DNA from: JAADDG01 sp964450755
GTDB lineage: Bacteria; Campylobacterota; Campylobacteria; Campylobacterales; JAADDG01
Assembly: GCA_964450755.1 (NCBI GenBank)
Contig: CAYVDJ010000013.1
Span: 1-9,066 of the forward strand
DNA length: 9,066 bases
Reading direction: 5' to 3'
The position numbers and the translations under genes are program-made. Of the stretch, positions 1-5,601 are shown one piece after another. The number at the start of each line of letters is the position of its first letter. Within the stretch, counting starts at the first letter, position 1. The notes under the pieces are model-generated. The model did not search any database. It worked only from the letters and a program-made list of their open reading frames with translations, and was not told the DNA's origin.

Positions 1-157
1 TACCGATACGGATTTTACCTATGTAGGAAGAATAAGAAAGGATAATTTTCAGGATAATATTTTGCATTTTTGGTGTGTGGCAGATCAGGTAAGAGTCGGA
101 GCGGCTACAAATGCGGTGAGGATAGCCCAAAAATGGATAGAAATGGAGGGAGAATGA
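1..157 (+). CDS. asd: aspartate-semialdehyde dehydrogenase, C-terminal end (5' partial)
   Basis: Reading from base 2 gives 51 codons and a TGA at 155-157. The peptide contains VGRIRKD, then LHFWCVADQVRVGAATNAV, then RIAQKWIEMEGE at the end. The segment DQxRxGAATNAV followed by a short helix is typical of the C-terminus of bacterial Asd, the NADPH enzyme that reduces aspartyl-4-phosphate to aspartate semialdehyde. This is the branch point for lysine/diaminopimelate, threonine and methionine. The catalytic Cys and His lie upstream of the window and cannot be checked. The stop overlaps the start of the next gene as ATGA, which suggests translational coupling with the YqhA-family gene. Identification is from remembered family sequence; I consider it quite secure although only about 15% of the protein is present. 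Confidence 0.9.
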   Translation, partial: TDTDFTYVGRIRKDNFQDNILHFWCVADQVRVGAATNAVRIAQKWIEMEGE

Positions 158-669
158 ATCTTATAGAAAAAATATTTGAGAATGTGCTTTGGCAAAGCAG
201 ACTTTTTGTTCTGTTGGCAGTAATTTTTAGCATACTCGGAGGAATTGTACTTTTTATAGTTGCCAGTATCGATATATATCATATAGCGGTTGAAGCGGTT
301 GGAGTTTTTATGGGGCATACCCATCCTGAAAATTTTCATGAAAATGTCGTTTCAGTTATCATAGGAGCAATTGATCTCTATCTGATGGCGGTTGTGATGC
401 TGATTTTCAGTTTTGGACTTTACGAGCTTTTTATCTCTGAAATCGATGCGGCTTCGAGTTCGGAATCTTCAAAAATTTTGGAGATTCATTCACTTGATGA
501 ACTAAAAGACAAACTCGCCAAAGTTATCGTGATGGTTTTGGTAGTCAGTTTTTTTAAGAGGGTTTTACATACGGACTATAACGGAGCTTTGGAACTTTTG
601 TATTTTGCGGGATCTATCCTGGCTCTCTCGGTCGGACTATATTTTTTACACAAAGGCGGTAAACACTGA
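154..669 (+). CDS. YqhA/UPF0114-family integral membrane protein
   Basis: This is a 171-residue protein with no known biochemical function. Four hydrophobic stretches are visible: roughly residues 17-37, 65-92, 120-137 and 146-165. Between the second and third lies a charged, serine-rich stretch (FISEIDAASSSESS). The features that place it in the YqhA (UPF0114) family are the N-terminal amphipathic IEKIFENVLWQSR, the GLYELFISEID segment after the second membrane helix, and the LKDKLAKVIVMVLVVSFFKRVL segment. I chose the ATG at 154 because GGAGGG lies just upstream (145-150) and the family begins with this IEKxxE helix. An in-frame ATG at 70 would add 28 unrelated residues lying over asd coding sequence. 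The gene overlaps asd by 4 bases and hemE by 1, so the three are probably co-translated, though no functional link to lysine or heme synthesis is established. Confidence 0.85.
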   Translation: MNLIEKIFENVLWQSRLFVLLAVIFSILGGIVLFIVASIDIYHIAVEAVGVFMGHTHPENFHENVVSVIIGAIDLYLMAVVMLIFSFGLYELFISEIDAASSSESSKILEIHSLDELKDKLAKVIVMVLVVSFFKRVLHTDYNGALELLYFAGSILALSVGLYFLHKGGKH

Positions 670-1694
670 TGATTTTTATAGATGCTTGTTTTGGAAAAGA
701 GACACCTTATACTCCTGTTTGGATGATGAGACAGGCAGGGAGATATCTGCCTGAATATATGGAGGTAAGAAACAAAGCGGGGGATTTTCTCACACTTTGC
801 AAAAATCCCAAGATGGCTTGTGAAGTAACTTTACAGCCCATAGATATAATCGGTGTGGATGCTGCCATACTTTTTAGTGATATTTTGGTTGTTCCTTTGG
901 AGATGGGAATGGATCTGAAATTTGAAAAAGGTGAAGGACCCGTTTTTTCTCGTCCCATCAAGACAAAAGAGGATTTGGACAGACTTGTAGTGGAAGAGGC
1001 GGCTGAAAAACTGAGTTATGTTTATGAAGCTATCAAGCTTATAAGAGGAAAACTTGCCGCTGACAAGGCTCTTATAGGTTTTTGCGGCGCTCCGTGGACT
1101 CTTGCTACATATATGATAGAGGGACGGGGAACAAAAACTTACAGTATCGTAAAAAAACTTTTATATACAGACCCCGATTTTATGCATGAACTGCTGAAAA
1201 AGGTAACAGATGTCATAAAACTTTATATGCAAAAACAGATAGACAGCGGTGTAAATGCCGTTATGATTTTTGACTCTTGGGCATCTGCTTTGGAAGAGAG
1301 CGCCTATTTTGAATTTAGCTGGAAATATATGAAAGAGATAAGTTCTCATCTAAAAAGAAACAATCCTGATATTCCCATTATACTTTTTCCAAAAGGCATA
1401 AGCGGATATCTTGACAAAATAGACGGTGAATTTGATGTTTTTGGTGTTGATTGGTCAACTCCCATCGAACTTGCAAAAGAGAAACTCTCAGACAGATATG
1501 TTCTTCAGGGAAATATGGAGCCGATGAGACTTTACAGCAAAGAGGCTATAAAAGAGGGCGTTGAAAAGATAGTGGATGTAATGGGCAAAGGAAACAGACA
1601 CATTTTCAATCTCGGACACGGAATTTTACCCGATGTGCCGGTAGAAAATGCAAAATATTTTATAGATACCGTACATAAACTGACCAAAAAGTGA
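669..1694 (+). CDS. hemE: uroporphyrinogen decarboxylase HemE
   Basis: A full-length 341-residue cytoplasmic enzyme that decarboxylates the four acetate side chains of uroporphyrinogen III to give coproporphyrinogen III, a heme pathway step. Both family signatures are present: PVWMMRQAGRY at residues 16-26 and GFCGAPWTLATYMIEG at 137-152. By comparison with the human enzyme, the active-site residues appear intact: R21 and R25 (human R37, R41), D71 (D86), Y148 (Y164), S203 (S219) and H317 in NLGHGI (H339). The start at 669 shares one base with the stop of the upstream membrane protein. The Shine-Dalgarno is weak and distant (AAAGG near 652), so reinitiation from the upstream gene is plausible. 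The last codons (Lys-Lys-stop) run into a hairpin that also serves as a terminator. Identity is secure. Confidence 0.97.
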   Translation: MIFIDACFGKETPYTPVWMMRQAGRYLPEYMEVRNKAGDFLTLCKNPKMACEVTLQPIDIIGVDAAILFSDILVVPLEMGMDLKFEKGEGPVFSRPIKTKEDLDRLVVEEAAEKLSYVYEAIKLIRGKLAADKALIGFCGAPWTLATYMIEGRGTKTYSIVKKLLYTDPDFMHELLKKVTDVIKLYMQKQIDSGVNAVMIFDSWASALEESAYFEFSWKYMKEISSHLKRNNPDIPIILFPKGISGYLDKIDGEFDVFGVDWSTPIELAKEKLSDRYVLQGNMEPMRLYSKEAIKEGVEKIVDVMGKGNRHIFNLGHGILPDVPVENAKYFIDTVHKLTKK

Positions 1695-1711
1695 AGCTTT
1701 CAGCTTCACTT
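1684..1711 (-). terminator. hairpin terminator between convergent hemE and ATPase genes
   Basis: A 9-bp perfect inverted repeat (AAGTGAAGC at 1689-1697, GCTTCACTT at 1703-1711) encloses the loop TTTCA. Read on the - strand, the stem is followed by a run of five T, 36 bp after the ATPase stop, which makes a reasonable Rho-independent terminator for that gene. Read on the + strand, the trailing sequence is TTCTCTT, a much weaker U-tract, and the left arm covers the hemE stop codon (1692-1694). It may still act in both directions. The call rests on base pairing seen by eye; no folding energy was computed. Confidence 0.7.
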
Positions 1712-1746
1712 CTCTTAGGGACATCTGCGCAAATCAACCCCTTTTT

Positions 1747-2817
1747 TTATATCTGCAATGCCCAGTTCCAGAAAGTGAATATTTCACACTCGATCTCCTC
1801 TTCGATAAAGCTCTCTTCATATTCGAGAGTTATGATGTTTATTTTTCGGATATTTGTTTTTTTGATTTTCTGGATATTTGTTTTTATCTTTTTTTTGATT
1901 ACCTCTACCGGTAAAAAAGGCATGGAAAAAATAGCTGTTTTTTTCTGAGGCAGATAGAGATCGATTGCCTCTTGATAGTATATCTTTTCATCTCTTTTAC
2001 AAATTTCCAAAAAGATCATATTCTCAAAAAGTTTCATAAAATCTTTTTGGAATGTAAAAGCGTTTTTGATCGTAAAATCCCCCAAAAAGATCTTTTTTGG
2101 CGCTCTTTTTTGTGAAAATTTCTCTACAAAAAAGAGCAGTCCCTCTTCTTGCAACTCTTCGCTCATTGTATAAAAACTGTCTTTTGAGATTTTATGCTCT
2201 TTTTTGATGATGTTGTAGATTTGAAAGAGAGATTTTTTCATACCCTGAGAGATTGCAAACTCTTTGAATACTCTGTGTTTGAGAGGATTTGGGATCGCTG
2301 TTTTTATGATCTCCTGCATGGTTTTTATGATATTGTCTTTTGGATTCAAAACGATTTTTGGATAGGTACCTGTTTTTGCAAAGATATTGAACATTGTTTC
2401 GAGATTGGAGTATTTTTTATAAAAAGACAAAAACTCCTCAAAATCAAGAGGAGATACTTTGATAGTTTCAAAGCCTTCCAACTCCCGTTTTTTTACACAG
2501 CTTATTATGATCTCTTCGCATTTTGGCGGATTGAAAGAGAAATCAAAATTATCAAGAGCCAAAATCCTGATATTTTTCTCCTTTATAAAATCGTTTAGAT
2601 TCTCTTTTATCTCTTTTTTATTGATCCTCTCATCTCCAAAATCTATATAAAGACTCTCTTTGGCATTGTATTTGTTTAGATGATCAAAGATGATATAGCT
2701 TTTTCCGCTCTTTTTGGCTCCGTATAAAAAGCTCTTTTTGGAGGTAATAGAAACTTTTCTATCCAAAATATTTATCTTTTTAAACTCTTGCTCATACAAA
2801 AAATCAAGTACATTCAT
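1747..2817 (-). CDS. P-loop ATPase, AAA_14/DUF4143-like, function unknown
   Basis: A 356-residue predicted cytoplasmic protein encoded opposite to its neighbours. A Walker A motif GAKKSGKS lies at residues 33-40 after a hydrophobic beta strand (SFLYG). The likely Walker B is ILALDN at 85-90, where the usual catalytic Glu is Asn. A segment ETIKVSPLDFEEFLSF (about 116-132) matches the PLxFxEFL element after the sensor strand in AAA_14 ATPases. Then come a probable winged-helix stretch (about 195-230) and a DUF4143-like tail (IFLGDFTIKNAF, LFENMIFLEI, IYYQEAIDLYLP). The C-terminus is lysine- and isoleucine-rich with a small duplication, ending FWNWALQI. No signal peptide or membrane segment is visible. 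I have a vague memory of similar ATPases beside rpsJ in other Campylobacterota, which needs checking. Related proteins are often orphan ATPases of unknown role; I assign none. The start at 2817 is the first Met, with AAGGA-type sequence about 11-16 bases upstream. Confidence 0.8.
   Translation of the reverse strand: MNVLDFLYEQEFKKINILDRKVSITSKKSFLYGAKKSGKSYIIFDHLNKYNAKESLYIDFGDERINKKEIKENLNDFIKEKNIRILALDNFDFSFNPPKCEEIIISCVKKRELEGFETIKVSPLDFEEFLSFYKKYSNLETMFNIFAKTGTYPKIVLNPKDNIIKTMQEIIKTAIPNPLKHRVFKEFAISQGMKKSLFQIYNIIKKEHKISKDSFYTMSEELQEEGLLFFVEKFSQKRAPKKIFLGDFTIKNAFTFQKDFMKLFENMIFLEICKRDEKIYYQEAIDLYLPQKKTAIFSMPFLPVEVIKKKIKTNIQKIKKTNIRKINIITLEYEESFIEEEIECEIFTFWNWALQI
1848..1885 (-). repeat. 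24-nt spaced direct repeat inside the ATPase gene
   Basis: The + strand word GGATATTTGTTTTT occurs at 1848-1861 and again at 1872-1885, exactly 24 bases (8 codons) apart. On the coding (-) strand it gives two copies of Lys-Thr-Asn-Ile-(Gln/Arg)-Lys-Ile, around residues 312-326. It looks like a small in-frame tandem duplication in a lysine-rich, low-complexity part of the ATPase. Confidence 0.6.
2102..2137. repeat. perfect 12-bp inverted repeat inside the ATPase gene
   Basis: GCTCTTTTTTGT at 2102-2113 is the exact reverse complement of ACAAAAAAGAGC at 2126-2137, separated by a 12-nt loop. It lies within codons for about residues 227-239 of the antisense ATPase (LLFFVEKFSQKRA). The arms are T/A-run rich, so chance in a low-complexity gene is possible. 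Confidence 0.6.
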
Positions 2818-2833
2818 TTTGAGAGTTTATCCT

Positions 2834-2852
2834 TTTCCTTGTTAAAAGGAAA
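2834..2852. repeat. 7-bp inverted repeat in the ATPase 5' leader
   Basis: TTTCCTT at 2834-2840 pairs with AAGGAAA at 2846-2852 around a GTTAA loop. On the - strand the 3' arm AAGGAAA runs into AGG, which is the ATPase's only Shine-Dalgarno-like sequence (AAGGAAAAGGA). The hairpin could therefore partly mask it. Equally, the region is simply AT-rich. Confidence 0.4.
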
Positions 2853-2890
2853 TAAAATAGCGATAAAAGTTCCAAAAAACCCTAAATTTA

Positions 2891-2919
2891 TTGACTATGC
2901 CATATTTTTAAAGTATAAT
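2891..2919 (+). promoter_or_regulatory. sigma-70 promoter of the S10-spc operon
   Basis: A -35 element TTGACT (2891-2896) and a perfect -10 TATAAT (2914-2919) are separated by 17 bp, the optimal spacing. The spacer is AT-rich with a T/A run (ATTTTTAAAG) just before the -10, as in Campylobacterota promoters. Transcription should start near 2925-2927, about 48 nt ahead of rpsJ. Such a near-consensus promoter fits the high expression of ribosomal protein genes. The start site is inferred. Confidence 0.85.
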
Positions 2920-2925
2920 CACGCT

Positions 2926-2973
2926 TTTAAAATGTCTCCTTAACGGGGCAAGTTCTTTATTTGAGGAAAACCA
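2926..2973 (+). promoter_or_regulatory. short structured leader of the S10 operon (candidate control element)
   Basis: The leader is about 48 nt and ends with the rpsJ ribosome-binding site GAGGA (2963-2967), 6 bases before the ATG. Two foldings are visible. Helix A pairs UGUCUC (2933-2938) with GGGGCA (2945-2950), including two G-U pairs. Helix B pairs UCCUUAA (2937-2943) with UUGAGGA (2961-2967), 7 bp with one G-U, and would hide the ribosome-binding site. They compete at 2937-2938; trimmed forms could coexist as a pseudoknot. A three-codon mini-ORF (ATG TCT CCT TAA, 2932-2943) also lies here without a Shine-Dalgarno. The base pairing is seen; any regulatory role is inference. Confidence 0.4.
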
Positions 2974-3285
2974 ATGGAAAAGATTAGACTTAAGCTTAAA
3001 GCTTATGATCATAATGTTTTAGACAGATCAGTTGCGGCGATTGTAGAAGCCGTCAAGAGAACAGGTGCTGAGATAAAAGGCCCGATTCCGTTACCGACTA
3101 AGATCAAAAGATATACGGTTTTAAGATCACCGCATATCAACAAAGACTCCAGAGAACAGTTTGAAATCAGAATTCATACCAGAATGATAGACATAGTTTC
3201 GGCTACCGGTGATACGGTGGATTCATTGATGAAGCTGGATCTTGCTCCTGAAGTCAATGTCGAAGTAAGAGCTATGGGTAAATAA
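2974..3285 (+). CDS. rpsJ: 30S ribosomal protein S10
   Basis: A 103-residue protein of normal family length. S10 sits in the head of the small subunit and, as NusE, also joins transcription antitermination complexes. The family signature is clear: AVKRTGAEIKGPIPLPTK at residues 26-43, followed by the RSPHINKDSREQFEIR loop region that inserts into the 30S head. The start ATG at 2974 follows the good ribosome-binding site GAGGA. This is the first gene of the operon, directly downstream of the promoter at 2891-2919, and it is 10 bp from rplC. No unusual residues were noticed. Confidence 0.98.
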   Translation: MEKIRLKLKAYDHNVLDRSVAAIVEAVKRTGAEIKGPIPLPTKIKRYTVLRSPHINKDSREQFEIRIHTRMIDIVSATGDTVDSLMKLDLAPEVNVEVRAMGK

Positions 3286-3295
3286 AGGAAGTTTT

Positions 3296-3874
3296 ATGGA
3301 ATACATTGTAGAAAAAATCGGAATGAGCAGAACCATTTCAGTACCAAGTACGCCTGTAACACTGTTGAAAGTGATAGAGGCAAAGGTATGTGAAATAGAT
3401 GAAAATAAAAAAGCTATCGTTGCATATCCAAGAGGTAAAAGAGTAAACAAAGCTGTTATGGGACAGCAAAAGAAGTATAATTTGTCTTCTGAATTTAATA
3501 AATTTGTAACTTTGAGTGTTTCAAACAGCGAAATTGGTGATTTGGATACTGCACCGCTTGGTGAAGCAAAAACGGTAAAAAGCAGCTTTTTTACAAAAGG
3601 AAGAGGCTTTAGCGGTGTTATGAAAAGATGGAATTTCGCTGGAGGTCCTGCCAGTCACGGTTCAAGATTTCACAGAAGAGTAGGTTCTATCGGTATGTGT
3701 GAATGGCCAGGACGCGTTCAACCCGGACAAAAAATGCCCGGACATTACGGAAATACGAAAGTAACTGTTAAAAACGAAGTGGTTTCATTTGATCCCGAAA
3801 GCAGCATTTTGGTAGTAAAAGGCTCTATCGCGGGTGCAAACGGATCTCTTGGCAGAGTAAGGATTGTTAAATGA
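3296..3874 (+). CDS. rplC: 50S ribosomal protein L3
   Basis: A 192-residue protein that binds 23S rRNA early in 50S assembly, with a loop reaching towards the peptidyl transferase centre. The signature stretch FTKGRGFSGVMKRWNF (residues 99-114) followed by AGGPASHGS is intact. Next comes GSIGMCEWPGRV at 130-141. Aligned by eye with E. coli L3, the position of Gln150, the residue methylated by PrmB, is Glu136 here, so that modification cannot occur at this site. At 192 residues it is somewhat shorter than E. coli L3 (209), mainly in the N-terminal half. The Shine-Dalgarno is AAAGGAAG just before the ATG. Its TGA overlaps the rplD start (ATGA, 3871-3874). Confidence 0.98.
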   Translation: MEYIVEKIGMSRTISVPSTPVTLLKVIEAKVCEIDENKKAIVAYPRGKRVNKAVMGQQKKYNLSSEFNKFVTLSVSNSEIGDLDTAPLGEAKTVKSSFFTKGRGFSGVMKRWNFAGGPASHGSRFHRRVGSIGMCEWPGRVQPGQKMPGHYGNTKVTVKNEVVSFDPESSILVVKGSIAGANGSLGRVRIVK

Positions 3875-4485
3875 GTAAAGCGATAGTATTGGACAGTGCT
3901 TTGGCACACAGCGGCGAGGTTGAACTTCCTGCCGAATATAGCAAAATAAATTCTCACAATTTGTACCTTTATGTAAAATCTTACGCATCAGGTTTGAGAG
4001 CAAACAGCGCAAAAACAAAAACCAGATCCGAAGTAAGAGGCGGGGGTAAAAAACCTTGGGCGCAAAAAGGTAAAGGCGGTGCCAGAGCCGGAAGTACGAG
4101 AAGTCCTATCTGGGTAGGCGGTGGTGTAGCGCACGGAGCCAAAAACAACAGAAATTACACTCAAAAAATCAATAAAAAACAAAAAAGATTGGCACTGGAG
4201 TATGCGTTAAACGAAAAAGCCGAAAAAGGACAGCTTTTTGTAGTTGATTCAATCGGTATAGAATCCGGCAAAACAAAAGATGCCGCAGCGATCATTAAAA
4301 AGTTAAATCTAAGAGATGCTTTGATCATCAAAGAAGAGATAGACGAAAAAACTTTTTTGGCATTTAGAAATCTTAATAATTGTTATTTAATTAAGCCAAA
4401 CGAATTAAATGCTTATCTTGCGGCTGCATACCATTCGATTATTATCGAAAAACCGGTATTAGAAAAAATAATTAAAGAGGGCTGA
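3871..4485 (+). CDS. rplD: 50S ribosomal protein L4
   Basis: A 204-residue L4, which binds 23S rRNA and whose extended loop lines the polypeptide exit tunnel with L22. The diagnostic loop is present at about residues 51-89: TRSEVRGGGKKPWAQKGKGG then ARAGSTRSPIWVGGG and VAHG, followed by NKKQKRLALEYAL. In E. coli, L4 also represses its own operon by acting on a long rpsJ leader. That long leader is absent here, so any autoregulation must differ. The start overlaps the rplC stop by 4 bases, which suggests coupled translation. The next gene follows after 2 bp. Confidence 0.97.
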   Translation: MSKAIVLDSALAHSGEVELPAEYSKINSHNLYLYVKSYASGLRANSAKTKTRSEVRGGGKKPWAQKGKGGARAGSTRSPIWVGGGVAHGAKNNRNYTQKINKKQKRLALEYALNEKAEKGQLFVVDSIGIESGKTKDAAAIIKKLNLRDALIIKEEIDEKTFLAFRNLNNCYLIKPNELNAYLAAAYHSIIIEKPVLEKIIKEG

Positions 4486-4487
4486 AA

Positions 4488-4769
4488 ATGGCAGATATTA
4501 CGGATATAAAATCAATTCTTTATACGGAAAAGAGTTTGGGCCTTCAAGAGAACGGAGTTGTAGTTATCCAAACATCTCCCAAGATGACAAAGAACGGTTT
4601 AAAAGAGGTTCTTAGAAACTATTTCGGATTTATACCTACCAAAGTTAATTCGGTAAGAGTTAAAGGCAAGGTAAAAAAATTCAGAGGCGTAACAGGAAAA
4701 AGAAGCGACTATAAAAAATTTTATGTCAAACTGCCTGAAGGCGCACAATTAGAAAGTATAGAGGTATAA
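4488..4769 (+). CDS. rplW: 50S ribosomal protein L23
   Basis: A 93-residue L23 of normal length. It lies at the tunnel exit and is the docking site for trigger factor and the signal recognition particle. Recognisable parts are the N-terminal ILYTEKS (E14 corresponds to the trigger-factor-contacting Glu18 of E. coli by eye) and the C-terminal RVKGKVKKFRGVTGKRSDYKK segment, split around residues 57-77, which inserts into rRNA. The GAGGG Shine-Dalgarno sits in the last codons of rplD. It is separated from rplB by a single base. Confidence 0.97.
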   Translation: MADITDIKSILYTEKSLGLQENGVVVIQTSPKMTKNGLKEVLRNYFGFIPTKVNSVRVKGKVKKFRGVTGKRSDYKKFYVKLPEGAQLESIEV

Positions 4770-4770
4770 C

Positions 4771-5601
4771 ATGGCGATTAAAACATATAAACCTTATACA
4801 CCCAGCAGAAGGTATATGAGCGGTATCGATTCAGGTGATATCACTTCCAAACCTACCGTATCAAAACTGCTTGTTAAACTACCGGTTACTGCGGGAAGAA
4901 ACAACAGAGGTAGGATCACTTCAAGACATAAAGAGGGTGGTGTAAAAAGATTCTATAGAATTATAGATTTTAAAAGAAACAAATTCGGTATCGAGGGTAA
5001 AATAGCCACTATCGAATACGATCCATACAGAAATTGCAGAATTTCACTGGTTAATTATGCAGACGGAGAGAAAAGATATATCATTCATCCAGAAGGCGTA
5101 AAAGTAGGTGATACGATTATGGCGGCAGAGAGCGGACTTGATGTCAAGCCCGGAAATGCCATGAAACTTAAAAATATTCCTGTGGGAACAATTATCCACA
5201 ATATAGAGATTCATCCCGGACACGGAGCTCAAATCGCAAGAAGCGCCGGAGGATATGCACAGCTTATGGGAAGAGAAGACAAATATGTGATCTTGAGACT
5301 TCCAAGCGGAGAGATGAGACTTATCCTCGGTGAATGTATGGCTACTGTCGGTACTGTTGATAATGCCGAATGGTCAAATGTTGTTATCGGAAAAGCGGGA
5401 AGAAATAGACACAGAGGTATCAGACCGCAAACAAGAGGTTCTGCGATGAACCCTGTTGATCACCCTCACGGTGGTGGTGAAGGTAAAACAAACTCTGGTC
5501 GTCATCCGGTTACTCCTTGGGGTATGCCTACCAAAGGTTACAAAACCAGAAGAAAAAAATCTAGCGATAGGTTAATAATTTCAAAAAGAAAAGGAAGATA
5601 G
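4771..5601 (+). CDS. rplB: 50S ribosomal protein L2
   Basis: A 276-residue L2, one of the most conserved large-subunit proteins, needed for subunit association and peptidyl transferase activity. The catalytic-centre-proximal signature DHPHGGGEG is intact at residues 230-238, with H231 matching the functionally important His229 of E. coli. Other family landmarks are GRNNRGRITSRHKEGG (42-57), IHPGHGAQIARSAG (147-160) and the basic C-terminus (YKTRRKKSSDRLIISKRKGR). GAGGT lies six bases before the ATG. Its TAG is immediately followed by the rpsS start with no intervening base. Confidence 0.98.
   Translation: MAIKTYKPYTPSRRYMSGIDSGDITSKPTVSKLLVKLPVTAGRNNRGRITSRHKEGGVKRFYRIIDFKRNKFGIEGKIATIEYDPYRNCRISLVNYADGEKRYIIHPEGVKVGDTIMAAESGLDVKPGNAMKLKNIPVGTIIHNIEIHPGHGAQIARSAGGYAQLMGREDKYVILRLPSGEMRLILGECMATVGTVDNAEWSNVVIGKAGRNRHRGIRPQTRGSAMNPVDHPHGGGEGKTNSGRHPVTPWGMPTKGYKTRRKKSSDRLIISKRKGR

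Noticed and set aside
70..153. N-terminal extension of the YqhA-family protein from an upstream in-frame ATG
   Set aside because: These 28 codons lie over asd coding sequence in another frame, look unlike the family start, and the ATG at 154 has the clear Shine-Dalgarno.
1691..1948. + strand reading frame opposite the end of the ATPase gene
   Set aside because: Low-complexity Phe/Ile/Ser-rich shadow of the lysine- and isoleucine-rich ATPase C-terminus, with no plausible ribosome-binding site.
2084..2097. 14-bp palindrome AAAAAGATCTTTTT in the ATPase gene
   Set aside because: A-run/T-run palindromes around GATC are common in such AT-rich, lysine-rich coding sequence; no loop or context suggests function.
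2194..2598. 134-codon + strand frame opposite the ATPase
   Set aside because: Phe- and Cys-rich composition typical of the complement of a Lys/Glu-rich gene; the - strand frame has a Walker A and is much longer.
2818..2973. Long E. coli-type S10 leader with an L4 regulatory hairpin
   Set aside because: The predicted leader is only about 48 nt, too short for that structure; only the small alternative helices are visible.
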